Assembly: GCF_026212465.1 (NCBI RefSeq) | Contig: NC_080059.1 | Location: 14,655,805 to 14,719,804 of the forward strand | Direction of reading: 5' to 3' | Source of the DNA: Amaranthus tricolor | Lineage: Eukaryota; Streptophyta; Magnoliopsida; Caryophyllales; Amaranthaceae | Length of the DNA: 64,000 nt | In this document: positions 12,083 to 23,400 of the stretch, piece after piece | Numbering within the stretch: position 1 is the stretch's first letter | Layout: the number at the start of each line of letters is the position of its first letter | The notes under the pieces: model-generated | What the model was told of the DNA's origin: nothing | Databases searched by the model: none | What the model saw: only the letters and a program-made list of their open reading frames with translations | Translations under genes and position numbers: made by a program

Positions 12083-12186
12083 AGGCATTAAGCATTTTAT
12101 AAATAGACATTAAGAATAATGTAAATATGCATTAGCCATTAAGGATATCAAGTTGGCATTAAGATAACTGTAAGTAGACATTAAAT
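12083..12186. repeat. 'gcattaag ... gtaagtag' repeat cluster, left
   Basis: About five degenerate copies of the motif 'aagtaggcattaag' occur in the same orientation as 16711-17043, near the left end of the candidate 7-kb element. Confidence 0.6.
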
Positions 12187-12440
12187 ATGATGATGCAACA
12201 GCTCAACTTATAAACTAAGTAAGAGAAGTTGTCATGGATTTATATACCCAAAATGAAGTCAAAGTCAAAATAATGTTTGGATCAAAAATCGTCAAATCCT
12301 CATTTGTGAAAACTAGCCTGTAACTCAAACAGCTATACCAAAAACCAAATGAATAAACATGAATGTATAAAGGTCCACAACCTATACAACTACTCTATTA
12401 CACCAACTGACAAATCTAATACACACAAGTGACCAAATCT

Positions 12441-13908
12441 TCAATCAAAGAGGTCTTCTAAACACTTTCTTATCGCCTCTGATATTCCTTTGTTCCCGGC
12501 TGGTACTGATCTGTAAGCAATCTAAAAGATGGAAATAATAAGAAGTCAGATTTAACTGAATGAGCAGAAGCAATTCAAAACAAAACAAACATTACATCAA
12601 AATAAAGATTTAAAAGCAACATCAGTCTTAGATCTTTGTGTGCACTAAGAATCTAGTTGAGAGAAACACCTATAGCTCAAAGGCTATGTTACTCTCGGAT
12701 GAAGCTAGTCAATATCTGAATGACGAATCGCCTCAAAAAATAGGTAGTAGGAAAACAATGTCCCTCTACTTCGTCAAGGACCAGATCCTGAGCCCAATCC
12801 ATTGACCATATCACATTATCAGCATAATAAGTCAACAAAATTTGTCTCAATAATTATCATATTTATCAATTTCAAAATAGCTTTAATAAAACAATTTTCA
12901 AAACTATAGTCTGGTCAGAGCCTTTCAAGGAACTGCTACAACTCACCAACAACATCATTTCAACGAGTTGAATCCAGTTCACACCTATTAACTAGAAGGC
13001 TCTTCGACAAAGTCGTCTCCTAAAGCAAAACAATAAACATAATATCAATAAGGTGCGTTCGATACTACTATATTAGCATATAACTTCTTACAACTCCTCG
13101 TAAGACCATAACTTAACCAGGATTCTATCTCGACAATCCAACATTTTAAGTCATAAAGTCGGTTTCTAAACATATTAAAGAAGAGTATAAACCAATAATG
13201 CTCACAACTTTATATTTTCCTACATTTACACCCTGCTTATTCATCTAGCATTTCAAATCATTAAAATTTGTGCAAATCTCCCTATTATGCCATCAAGATT
13301 TTATAATCATCTAAAATTGTTCACATCCTCTTTAAGATTACCAACTTCCACAATTCTCTTTATATTTCCAATTACACAAAGTAGAGATGTAAACCATACC
13401 TAAAAGACTCACATTCATTCATTCAACAGGTAAATATCTAATATATCAAAAGCAACATTTTCCAATAATTCCTTAATCTCATCATCCATTAATCTAATAT
13501 TAATAAACATAATATCCATCTCTTTTTAATTGCACAGTAGATATTATATCTTAAGGTATCTAATTAATTTTATGACTGTAAAAATTCTTAATGAGTACAA
13601 AAATTTTAACATAAACAAGATGAAGAAAGTTTAAATGTATTAAGATAAGAATAATTAAAAAAAAAGAAAAAAAATAATGAGGCCATATGCCTCTTGAATT
13701 CGGCGGCACTGAGAACCAGGAAAAAGAGAAGGAACACACATATTTATTGGTAGAATTAAATATAATGAGTATGAAACTTTGTTACCTCCTTGATGCTTTT
13801 GGTAGCAAGAACCAAGAAATTGTTGTATTCCTACGCCAACTCATACAAGAAGGCCATCCTCTTGTTAAATTCTAACAATCACAGGTAGGAGGACGGATCT
13901 TTCGACAT
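12441..13908 (-). pseudogene. Exon remnants of an unrecognised gene
   Basis: Two minus-strand segments look like exons. The first (13908-13786) starts ATG, reads MSKDPSSYL, then LLEFNKRMAFLYELA, then EYNNFLVLATKSIKE, with in-frame TGA and TAG between these blocks, and ends at a GTAACA donor. The last (12521-12441) follows a pyrimidine-rich 'cttttag' acceptor and reads IAYRSVPAGNKGISEAIRK then CLEDLFD before a stop. A possible middle piece after 'gctttag' near 13028 reads ETTLSKSLLVNR. I do not recognise the family. The two stop codons indicate a pseudogene or captured fragment. The pieces may not all belong to one gene. Confidence 0.35.
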
Positions 13909-14274
13909 TTCAATGCAAACCAAGAATGGAATGGTGTTTTTGCTGCTTTGGGCTTCGAAAAACAAGAGTACGAAATGTAGATGGTTGCAGTTATACGAAA
14001 ATTGCCTTTCAAATTCCCATCGAGACAAATTAGGGAAGAAACCTGTGAAAGTCAGAGGGAATGAAATGTAATTGTTTAATCGAAAATATTTAAAGGGAAC
14101 AATGTAAGGGGTTGAAGAAGAATATGAACAGTAACAACGGGTGGGATTCTAAATTCCCGATGCTTAAATTTCGCCACCCTTTTCATTTTATCGCCACCCC
14201 TCTAAATGAAATTACGAATTTGCCCCTGAATTTTAAAAAATTACAATTTTGCCACTAATTTCAAATTTCTTATT

Positions 14275-14275
<1 letters not shown>

Positions 14276-14354
<79 letters not shown>

Positions 14355-14418
14355 CAATAACAATAATAATAATAATTAACTTTTTTATATTCTTCAAAAA
14401 GAATATAAATAAAATTAA

Positions 14419-14473
<55 letters not shown>

Positions 14474-14475
14474 TT
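14276..14475. repeat. (AAT)n / (ATT)n microsatellite arms, left
   Basis: Long aat runs switch to att runs, with a short break at about 14352-14415. The long Ile/Asn-repeat reading frames here are products of the microsatellite and are not genes. Confidence 0.9.
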
Positions 14476-14492
14476 CCAAAAAGAAAAAAAAA

Positions 14493-14626
14493 AATTGAGT
14501 CGTCCAAAATTGGGCGATTGAACCGGGGTCCAGTCGCCCAGAATCGGGCGATTGAACCATGGTTCAGTCGCCCAGAACCGGGCGACTGGACCCCGGTTCA
14601 ATCGCCCAATTTTGGGCGACTCAATT
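14493..14626. repeat. 134-bp nested GC-rich palindrome
   Basis: The two halves around about 14560 (gaaccatggttc) are near-perfect reverse complements. Each half is itself made of short palindromes of the type tcgcccaaaattgggcga. A single 32-bp copy of the outer unit recurs at about 14853-14884. Confidence 0.85.
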
Positions 14627-14691
14627 TTTTTTTTCTTTTTGGAAAATAATAATAATACTAATACTAATAATAATAACTTATAGATTAATGT

Positions 14692-14765
14692 GGTCTATTA
14701 GCTCAGTTGGTTAGAGCGTTGTACTAATAACATAAAGGTCACATGTTCGAGACCTGCAAAAGTCA
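14692..14765 (+). pseudogene. tRNA-Ile(AAT)-derived sequence
   Basis: The D-arm (attagctcagttggttagagc) and T-arm region (ggtcacatgttcgagacctgc) closely match a nuclear plant tRNA-Ile, and the loop ctaataa carries the AAT anticodon. The anticodon stem has a mismatch, the T-stem is weakened (acatg against the expected gcagg) and the acceptor stem has several mismatches, so it is unlikely to be charged as tRNA. It lies in the loop between inverted arms ttatagatta and taatctataa. Confidence 0.65.
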
Positions 14766-14924
14766 TTATTTAATAATTATTAATTTTATATAATCTATAA
14801 ATTATTATTATTAGTATTAGTATTATTATTATTTTCCAAAAAGAAAAAAAGAAATTGAGTCGCCCAAAATTGGGCGACTCAATTTTTTTTTTAATTATTA
14901 ATTTTAATTTTATTATTTTTGTTG

Positions 14925-14929
<5 letters not shown>

Positions 14930-15006
<77 letters not shown>

Positions 15007-15055
15007 TGTTATTATTATTGATTTTATTTATATTCTTTTTTAAGAATATAAAAAG

Positions 15056-15092
<37 letters not shown>
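14930..15092. repeat. (ATT)n microsatellite arms, right
   Basis: Two long att runs form the mirror-image partner of 14276-14475 within the foldback element. Confidence 0.9.
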
Positions 15093-15094
<2 letters not shown>

Positions 15095-15290
15095 AATAAG
15101 AAATTTGTAAGGAGTGGCAATTTTATAATTTTTTAAACTTTAGGGGCAAATACGTAATTTCGTGGGGAGGGGGGGTGGCGATAAAATGAAAAGGGGTGGC
15201 GAAATTTAGTAACTCCCTTCTAAATTTTAGGGCAAAAGATTAAATAATAAAAATTAAAATTAAAAATTAAAAGATAGATAAAAGAAATAG

Positions 15291-16505
15291 TGGTTTTTCT
15301 CACTTATACCAACGTACTTTTAAAAATTCTCAGTTGTACCCAATAAATTTACCAATTCTCAATTGTACCCAATAATTAGTAGGGTTTTTCTCACTTATAC
15401 CCACGTGCTTTTAAAAATTCTCAGCTGTACCCAATAAATTTTTCAATTCTCAATTGTACCCAATAATTAGTAGGGTTTTTCTCACTTATACCCACGTACT
15501 TTTAAAAATTCTCAGTTGTACCCAATAAATTTACCAATTCTCAATTGTACCCAATAATAAGTATTAATTTAGCAACAATAACCATTTTTTAATGACAACT
15601 TAACAACAGTTAGTTAGATTTATTAAAGGCGTTAGTAATATCTTTTGAATTTTTTTTAGAATTACCAGTAGCATTATAATGTAGCGACTTTAACGGTCCA
15701 TTTGATGGTAAATACTAAACAACGGTAATAAAATGACTTTTTGAGTAAATTTTCGTATTATGTTATTTTCATGGCGATGTAAGTTTTATCCACAATTAAG
15801 TGTTGATAAATTTCTCATGAGAGCTGATTGCACACAAGTGCGATGAATTTTCATCCTAAAATCAATTAGTAAAAAGAGTAGTCCATTAAGTTTATATGCT
15901 TGTCTAATCCTCTCTAATTCTTCGATATGAGATCACATGTGGTTACTATGTTCCCACAAATATTTTACTGAATTTTATAAAAAAAAATGATTACTAAAGT
16001 AAGACAAGTATGATCAATAGCCTTCACGTGTTTTTTTCTTGCAAATTTAGCTTAAATTTTCATTATCATTTACACGTTCTAATACCAATAATTAAACGAA
16101 ACGTAAAAGTCATTAGTTCAAAAAATAAGTTTAATTACCTTTTGATGTAATAATAACAAAAGTCAGCCAAGATCAAATTTTGAACAGCTTCAGCTACCAA
16201 CATGAGTACGTGGGTATAAGTGAGAAAAATCTTACTAATTATTGGGTACAATTGAGAATTGGTAAATTTATTGGGTACAGCTGAGAATTTTTAAAAGTAC
16301 GTGGGTATAAGTGAGAAAAACCCTACTAATTATTGGGTACAATTGAAAATTGGTAAATTTATTGGGTACAGCTGAGAATTTTTAAAAGTACGTGAGTATA
16401 AGTGAGAAAAATCCTACTAATTATTGGGTACAATTGAGAATTGGTAAATTTATTGGGTACAGCTGAGATTTTTTAAAAGTACGTGGGTATAAGTGAGAAA
16501 AACCC
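15291..16505. mobile_element. MULE-like element with 3 x 91-bp repeat arms
   Basis: The left arm (about 15291-15566) holds three direct copies of a 91-bp unit starting 'gtttttctcacttatacc'. The right arm (about 16204-16505) holds three copies in the opposite orientation. The 9-bp flanks, aagaaatag (15282-15290) and aagaaataa (16506-16514), differ at one base, the duplication size of Mutator-like elements. The 640-bp centre (15567-16203) shows no ORF or recognisable domain. It is non-autonomous, with terminal inverted repeats made of internal tandem repeats. Confidence 0.75.
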
Positions 16506-16710
16506 AAGAAATAATAAAAGGATAGTAAAAGGAATCATTGTATTAATCATACCTTTTGGTACAGTTTGTTTCTTTATTGTCTTAGCTCACAAACTATTTA
16601 TTCAACTCAAATTTATGTTGAGACAAAAAATAATTCTTATTCTTAATAGTTGTTTTCGATTTCCTATTTATAAAATCATAAATTATTTCCTAAATGTTAT
16701 CGATCTAAGT

Positions 16711-17043
16711 AGGTATTAAAGATGATATAAGTAGGCATTAAGGATGATATAGGTAGGTATTAAGCATACTGTAATTTGGCAATAAGTATATTGTAACTTG
16801 TAAGTAGGCATTAGCATTCTGTTAGTAGGCATTAACGATGATGTAAGTAGGCATTAACGATGATGTAAGTAGGCATTAACGATGATGTAAGTAAGCATTA
16901 AGCATCATGTAATTAGGCATTAAGAATGATGTATGTAGGCATTAAGCATACTGTAAGTTGGCATTAATTATATTGTAAGTAGGAATTAAGCATATTGTAA
17001 GTAGGCAATAAGGATGATGTAAGTAGGCATTTAACAATATATA
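16711..17043. repeat. 'gtaagtaggcattaag' tandem cluster
   Basis: About ten copies of a 25-30-bp unit 'gatgatgtaagtaggcatta' with small changes. The same motif in opposite orientation makes up 17639-18150. Confidence 0.85.
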
Positions 17044-17638
17044 AAGTAGGATATTGATGCTAGTTAAGTTGGTGTTTAGAATATATGTAATAGTGTTTTA
17101 GCATTTATTTAGTTATATTTTGCTAATTGGATTTTAAGCAACAATAATTAGTCATTTAACTTAACTAAAGTATGTATTAGATTTATGATTATTCTTGCTA
17201 TTATTTGTTTATGTCATTTAATACTATTTTATGATTGTTTTGTATACACAAGATTGACAAAGACATATATAATAATTACAAACCACACCGTTACTTGTGT
17301 AATGGTAAAGAAGAGATCAAGATGTATCTGCACAAATTGATGCTGTGAATTAAATAAGCTTCAATAGTTGTTAATGGTTTGAAGAAAATTAGAGCAAAAA
17401 AATGCATCTCACAAAAAAAGTAGTGTGTAGGGAATGATCTAAATATATGATAGGTTGTTGTAAAAAGCAAGAGTCGGTCTTACATTTTGATTAAATAAAA
17501 AACAGTTTCCTTGTGTGTATTAAGCAATTTATAATGTATTAAACTATGTGAATCGTTTATTGTTACTTTTTGTGTGTGTTATGACAAGGATTTTGTGCAT
17601 TATAAATCCTTTTACATTTTAAGGATTTTGAGTTTCAA
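17044..17638. other. AT-rich spacer between inverted repeat clusters
   Basis: The sequence between the two oppositely oriented 'gtaagtaggcattaag' clusters. No coding exon or structured RNA was recognised. Confidence 0.5.
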
Positions 17639-18150
17639 TGCCTACTTACATCAGACTTGATGCTAACTCACATCAAACTTAATGCCAACTTACATCAAAC
17701 TTAATGTCAACTTATATCAGACTTAATGCCCACTTACAACACACTTATTGCCTACTTACATCAAACTTAATACCAACTTACATCAGACTTAACGCCAACT
17801 TACAGCACACTCAATGCCTATTTACATCATACTTAATGCCAACTTACAGTACACTTAATACCTACTTATATCATCTTAATGTATATTTATATTATATTTA
17901 TGTCTCATACTTAGTACCTACTTATATCATATCTAATACCAACTTACAACACACTTATTGCCTAATTATATCAAACTTAATGCACTTACAATACACTTAA
18001 TACCTACTTACAATAAACTTATAGCTACTTAATACCTACTATATTCCCATCATCATGTTCAACGTCATTGTGTTCTTCAATTATTAAAGCTGCATCATCA
18101 TACTTACTGCCTACTTACACTCCTTAATGCCTACTTACAATATTCTTAAT
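17639..18150. repeat. 'cttaatgcctacttac' tandem cluster, inverted
   Basis: About fifteen copies of 'acttaatgcctacttacatc', the reverse complement of the repeat at 16711-17043. A 98-residue open frame across it is a repeat artefact. Confidence 0.85.
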
Positions 18151-18592
18151 GTCTTTCTACTTCCTCCTCAAAACAACAACTGGGGTTTGTTTTCCAATAA
18201 TTTTTATAGAAAACAATTTTAAAAGACAAAACAACAACTAGAGTTTAGTTTCAAAAAAATCAAAAACCAAATATGAGTCTTTCTTCTTCCTTCTCAAAAA
18301 TATTGCAAAATTTAGAGACAATTAGCAGAATAACCATATCAATGGCGGAATATTTAGTGTTAGACACAACAATGGCGAAAGAGAAGAGAAGATCAATGAA
18401 CATTGAATGCAACGCTTTTTTTCAAGGAGAATTATCCCTACTGTGCTCGGAAAAATAAAACGATACGGTTTCTTTTGAAACTCGTGTAACTTCCTCTACA
18501 TTCTTATTTTTCAGTTTTTTAAGTAATTAATGAAAGGTATGGAGTGGGCTGGGCTTGAGGACCGTTTCTTATAAAGACGGTCTCTCAAGAGA

Positions 18593-19023
18593 ATAATTGT
18601 ATCTTCTTCAACAATCTTATTTTTATAATCATCAAATTATTATACCTGTATTTTATTACCTTGAAGGATGATTGAAGGGGGAGAGTTGGAGCTAGTTTCA
18701 AGGAAGAGTATGACTCTACTGTGATGCCATTTTCTACAAAAATACATATAAAACAACATTATCAAGATTATGATAAAAACAAGTATATTTAACATAAACA
18801 TAAAGTTTAAATAACATTCACAACTACATTCACCATTAACAACCATACTTCTAAAAAAAAAAACAAATAAGTAATAAAATCAATTAACAAGTAACTTAAT
18901 GAGTTAAAGATGCCATAAAGAAGTAGTGATTTGTAAATGTGTAAAGAAACATTTGAATAAAGATAAGAAATTTTAATTGAAACCCTAAAATAAAAAAAAA
19001 AACACAAAATCAAAGAAAATTAC
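18593..19023. other. Intergenic, nothing recognised
   Basis: AT-rich sequence without coding character, lying between the right end of the candidate 7-kb element and the hAT-type element at 19032. Confidence 0.5.
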
Positions 19024-19031
19024 CTTAAAAG

Positions 19032-19745
19032 TAGACCTGATCAAACACCGGGTCGGGCGGGGCTGAACGGGAAAAAACAACCCATTGATGCGGGCCGGGG
19101 TCGGGCCGGGTTGAAGTACGGGCATAAAAGTTCCTGCCCAAACCCGTAATATGCGGGCTTGTGGGCCTATGTTATATATTATTTATACATAATTAAAAAC
19201 ACAAATTACAAAGTTGAATGATACCCATTTGAGAGTCCGACTTATCGGTAAACTCGCACATTGTACCTAGAAATTGTTGTCTTCAAAATAATTTTCAAAT
19301 TGTAAAATATAAAAATGAAAAAGAACAAATGTACACACAAAGGATGATCAGTGTGTTTATATAATTCAGCATACTCGAATCTTTGAACAACTTAGAATAT
19401 CTGAATCCATTCATAAGTTGGCATGATTGGTAAGCATCAGTAATGTATCAACAAAATCCCCTATATGGCTATATGGGGTCTGACTTCTGCACTAATCTAG
19501 CCCCCTTACAACTTCAAAGAACATTATCAATAGAGCCCCTTTATCAAAATGCAAATCATGAACAAGCTCCTTTTCGGGTCGGGCCGGGCCGGGGCGGCCC
19601 GCGAGCCAAACGCCAATCCCAAACTCGTCCCAAAAAAATTCGGGTCACTTATTTTCTGCCCAAACCCGTCCATCGGGCCATATTTTGGTACCCAAACCCT
19701 CACTTTTTCAGACTGAGTCGGGCCGGGCCGCCCATGATCAGTCTA
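19032..19745. mobile_element. Non-autonomous hAT element
   Basis: The ends TAGACCTGATCA and TGATCAGTCTA form a short inverted repeat next to GC-rich subterminal sequence full of cgggtcggg/gggccgggcc motifs. It is bounded by a perfect 8-bp duplication, cttaaaag, at 19024-19031 and 19746-19753. Both the 8-bp duplication and the TA-starting terminus fit the hAT superfamily. It contains no transposase; the 122-codon open frame inside is not protein-like. Confidence 0.85.
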
Positions 19746-19935
19746 CTTAAAAGCAATCTAAGTTTATGCCAAAACACTTTAGTTGTGTTAATTTGGAAGA
19801 AGGAGGGATGAATTGAAGCTTGAAACTTTTTAATTGGAGGAATTTGGTGTGAGATTCTCCAAGGTTTTGAGTTAGGGTTTAAGGTTTGGGGAAATGAGAA
19901 AGAAGAAAGAAAGCTGTTGAATTTAGCCACGCCTT

Positions 19936-20120
19936 TGTTCGCTATTACTAACAACAAATAAAGATTTTGGTCAATAAAAGTCAAAGTCTTTGTTCGCTAT
20001 TATAAACGGCGAACAAAAAATTTAACTTTTTTAACCAGAATTTTTATTTGCTGTTAATAATAACGAAGACTTTGACTTTAATTGACATGCTTATTTATTC
20101 GCTGTTAGTAACATCAAATA
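19936..20120. mobile_element. MITE-like repeat with TTCGCTGTTA motifs upstream of EH1
   Basis: Inverted copies of 'tttgttcgctattactaac' and 'ttattcgctgttagtaac' bracket the segment, with 'gtcaaagtctttgttcgc' in between. It is the same motif family as 9447-9609 and 37184-37681. It ends about 325 bp before the EH1 start codon, so it lies in or beside the promoter. Confidence 0.5.
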
Positions 20121-20358
20121 AGCTCCTTACCTAGCTTTGGAGCATAGCCACCTATATGTTGGAAAAATTTTTCCAAAACTTATTTTGACAATTTTTATTA
20201 ACAAAAATAAAATGAACTTAGTTTTTTCAAATTTTCTTGTAATTTTCTTTACTCCACCATCCTGGCTGTAAAGAATATTTTATTTCTTCTCTCTCATTCT
20301 TCTTTTCGTTGGATCCTTTCTCGTTTTCTCATCGATCTCATCTTCTCCCCCCCTGCAC

Positions 20359-20365
20359 TATAAAA
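20359..20365 (+). promoter_or_regulatory. Putative TATA box of EH1
   Basis: TATAAAA sits 80 bases before the EH1 start codon, after pyrimidine-rich sequence. Its position would place transcription start about 50 bases before the ATG, giving a short leader. If the leader is longer the true promoter lies further upstream, so this is only suggestive. Confidence 0.35.
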
Positions 20366-20444
20366 TGCAGTAAATCGATTTTAAATCCTTATATTTACAT
20401 AAAAGTATTAATCAAATAATTTTTTCGGTTTGGAAGCATTTTCA

Positions 20445-23400
20445 ATGGCGGGTCAGAATCAAGGAGGAAACTTGGATCAGTTTGAGGCATATTTCAAAAG
20501 GGCAGATTTGGATCAAGATGGTCGTATTAGTGGTGCTGAAGCTGTTGCTTTCTTCCAGGGATCTGGTTTAACTAAACAAGTTCTTGCTCAGGTAATTGAA
20601 TTATACTTCTACTTGTATTGATTTTTTCTGTTAACTAAGTTTTCTTTAGTTGATTATATTAGCAAATTTGTTGATGTTGTGAATTATGGTTGTGTACTTC
20701 TGGGCTATTGGGCATGTGCAAACGCATGGGCGTAGTATCAATTATTAGTTTAAATTACATTTTCTTGCTTTTTTGTTTTAATGCAAGATATTTTGTCTAG
20801 GGAATTTTTTTGGGGTGTTGGTTTTCCTATTTGTTGATTATATTGGGCAATTTGGCATGGGAAGTTGGAGATGATATTTGATATCAAAGGTCAATCGGAG
20901 ATAATTTGCATACATCTGACTTTCCATAACCTAATAACGTGGAAGCCATTTTATGGCGTTAGGGCAATGAAATGGAATCCATCTTACAGTTGTCTTAAGC
21001 TTAAGCTGGTGAGGGAACTAGCAACTATCATGGATTAGTTCCCTTTGATGATTTTCAGTCCTCTCTCTATTAAACCATTCTGTAAGAAAATATGAGATTA
21101 ATTGTCAAGGAACCTAACTCAACCAAAAGCTTAAGCTAATAGTTGAGGCTCCAAGATATGTTATATTCTCTAACACACCCCCTTTGGGCTGAATGTGTGG
21201 ATGCAGCACAAATCCTCCTCATACTCCTCATATGGACGCTTAATATTCCACTTTAAATGACATGTGGTTGAGATTCGAACCCGTGACCTCGTCACACTGG
21301 CTTCTTACCATGTCAAGGAACCAACTCAACCAAAGGCTTACGCTGATAGTTTAGTCCCAAGATATATTATATCCTCTAACATTAATGTACATGGTTGGAA
21401 CCCTTTTGTAAGATCAAGATGTTTTAGTAATCAAGTGGTCGTATTAGAGGAATTGATAATGAGAACACCATTCTATCTTGATTTTCTTTCTGTTTCAATT
21501 GATTTGTGGTTTTGAGAGTTAACTTTGTCACACTTTAGAAAGTTACCTGAGGAAATAATTACTGATGTGCTAGTTCATTTTGTCACAGATATGGACGTAT
21601 GCTGATCAGAAGCATGCTGGTTTTCTTGGCCGGCAAGAGTTTTTTAATGCTCTCAAGCTGGTTACTGTGGCACAGACTAAACGAGAACTGACACCCGAGA
21701 TTGTCAAGTCAGCACTCTATGGACCAGCTTCATCCAGAATCCCTCCTCCACAAATAAATCTTCAACCCTCTGCTACAGTTCAGACACCTTCCATATCTGG
21801 TCGTCCTGCAATGCAGATGGGTGGTATGATCCCTACAGTGTCACAAAATCTTGGTTATAGAGGACCTTCACCTCCTAACCAGAACATACAGCAGCAATAT
21901 TTCTCTTCTCCAGGGAACCAATCAATGAGGCCCTCCCAAGGTCTGCCTACTAATTCAGCTTCACTTCCTGGTCAAAGTGGTCTGGGTATTTCAATTTCGG
22001 GTGCTTCACCTACTGGTCTTCCAAACTCTGGCATGTCAGTTTCTAGTCGTCCAAGCTTAGGCATGTCAACACCTGGTCTTCCAGGTTCAGGCTTATTTAG
22101 CACTGGCCTTACTAGCTCAGGCATGGCAGGACCCAATGTTCTAAGTTCTGGGATGTCTCCCTCTGTTTCAAGTTTAGGAATGTTGTCTCCTGCTCTTCCG
22201 AACACTGGCACGTCCACCAATTGGATGGGTGGAAATATTGGTGGAGCTCCATATGGGCTGGAATCTCAAGTTTCCAACAAGGGGACTGCTCCTTCTACTT
22301 CTCAAAATACGCTGAATAACAGCTTTAAAGCAACTACTCCTTCTACTGATGGTTTTTCTTCCAATACAGTTGCTGGAGGTGATCCGTTTGCTGCTTTTTC
22401 AATGACAAAACCAGGTGCTTCTCCAACAACATCTCTACCTCCCGCCTCAGCTATTGTTCCTGTATCTGCTTCACCTCCAGCATCCTCTGTTCCTTCTTCG
22501 ACAGTTGTTTCTGTATCATCTGCAACTCAACCTCCATTAAGATCGGGTTCTCTTGATTCGTTGCAGAATGCTTTTGTGAAGCCAGCTTTGGGTAGTCAGC
22601 CACTGCAGGCACATACTATCGCTAATTCATCACAATCTGTACATCAAGCCACTTCCTCTGGTGTTCCACCTCGAGTTTCAGCTGGACCTGATAATTCTGT
22701 TGGTAAATCTCAGACACCATGGCCAAAGATGACAACTCCTGGTATACAAAAATATACCAAAGTATTTATAGAGGTGGACACTGATAGAGATGGAAAAATC
22801 ACGGGTGAGCAAGCACGCAATTTGTTTCTAAGCTGGAGACTTCCACGAGGTGCGTAGTTGTTTCTTTTGTAATTCCGACTTCAATGGTAGGTTTTGGAAT
22901 TAATCATAGTGGCACATCATGCTCAAATTGGATGTTATATTGAAGAATTTACATTTGGAAAAAGGAGAAGTCTCATAAATATATTTTATACAATGTCAAT
23001 ACACCATCTTTAGTTTTGATTCTTTGTTCGAGAAACTTATGGACAAAAGCAAAGATATCGGCTTTCAAGTTATAAGTATCAATTATTTTTTATGACTTCA
23101 CTTTTTTCTGTGATCGTATTTGGGTTTTTTGTTGCCTTTGATTTTGATCATCTTTTGTCCTTGCTAGTTTTTGTAGATCATGAATTATTCTCTTGGTAGA
23201 GGGTCTCATTGCGTAATGTCTAGTCTAGGTGGTTTTGTTAGCATTTTAGTTGTATATGTTTGACCCTAGCCCTTGTTTGGTTTATGGTCGAGGACTTAAG
23301 GTTAACACTTTTAGTATCTTTTGATACATTATTTTTTTTGGTACCAAAATCCCCATGACAATTATATGGGTTTGAGATAGAATCTTTCTAATGATGAATG

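Larger units (their letters stand above)
14165..15208. mobile_element. Foldback element with tRNA-Ile-like core
   Basis: Inverted arms begin TAAATTTCGCCACC on both sides and share in order the segments 'tttcattttatcgccacc', 'gaaattacg.atttgcccct', 'aaaaaattaca.aattgccac' and 'aaatttcttattta'. They lead into long (AAT)n/(ATT)n tracts, further inverted segments (ttttccaaaaagaaaaaa), GC-rich nested palindromes built from gtcgcccaa/ttgggcgac, and at the centre a tRNA-Ile-like sequence. Nearly the whole kilobase can fold on itself. No obvious target-site duplication was found, so the superfamily is undecided. Confidence 0.65.
11507..18592. mobile_element. Candidate 7-kb TIR element with subterminal repeats
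   Basis: The left end (tctcatgaaagacgg...gccagccca, 11507-11562) and right end (18545-18592, read inverted: tctcttgagagaccg...gcccagccca) are related inverted repeats. Just inside both ends, and internally, lie clusters of a 'gtaagtaggcattaag' motif: 12083-12186 and 16711-17043 in one orientation, 17639-18150 in the opposite one. This is the layout of subterminal transposase-binding repeats. No transposase and no convincing target duplication was seen, so two unrelated MITE ends of one family remain possible. Other elements (14165-15208, 15291-16505) sit inside. Confidence 0.4.

Noticed and set aside
14233..14601. Long open frames rich in Ile, Asn or Tyr on both strands
   Set aside because: They are translations of the AAT/ATT microsatellite inside the foldback element.
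14692..14765. Functional tRNA-Ile gene
   Set aside because: Acceptor, anticodon and T stems all carry mismatches, so it is called a tRNA-derived pseudogene.
17704..18000. 98-residue frame with a Tyr/Leu/Asn/Thr repeat pattern
   Set aside because: It is produced by the tandem 'cttaatgcctacttac' repeat.
19443..19811. 122-residue frame with Arg/Gly/Pro-rich centre
   Set aside because: It lies across the GC-rich end of the hAT element and continues past its boundary; not a gene.
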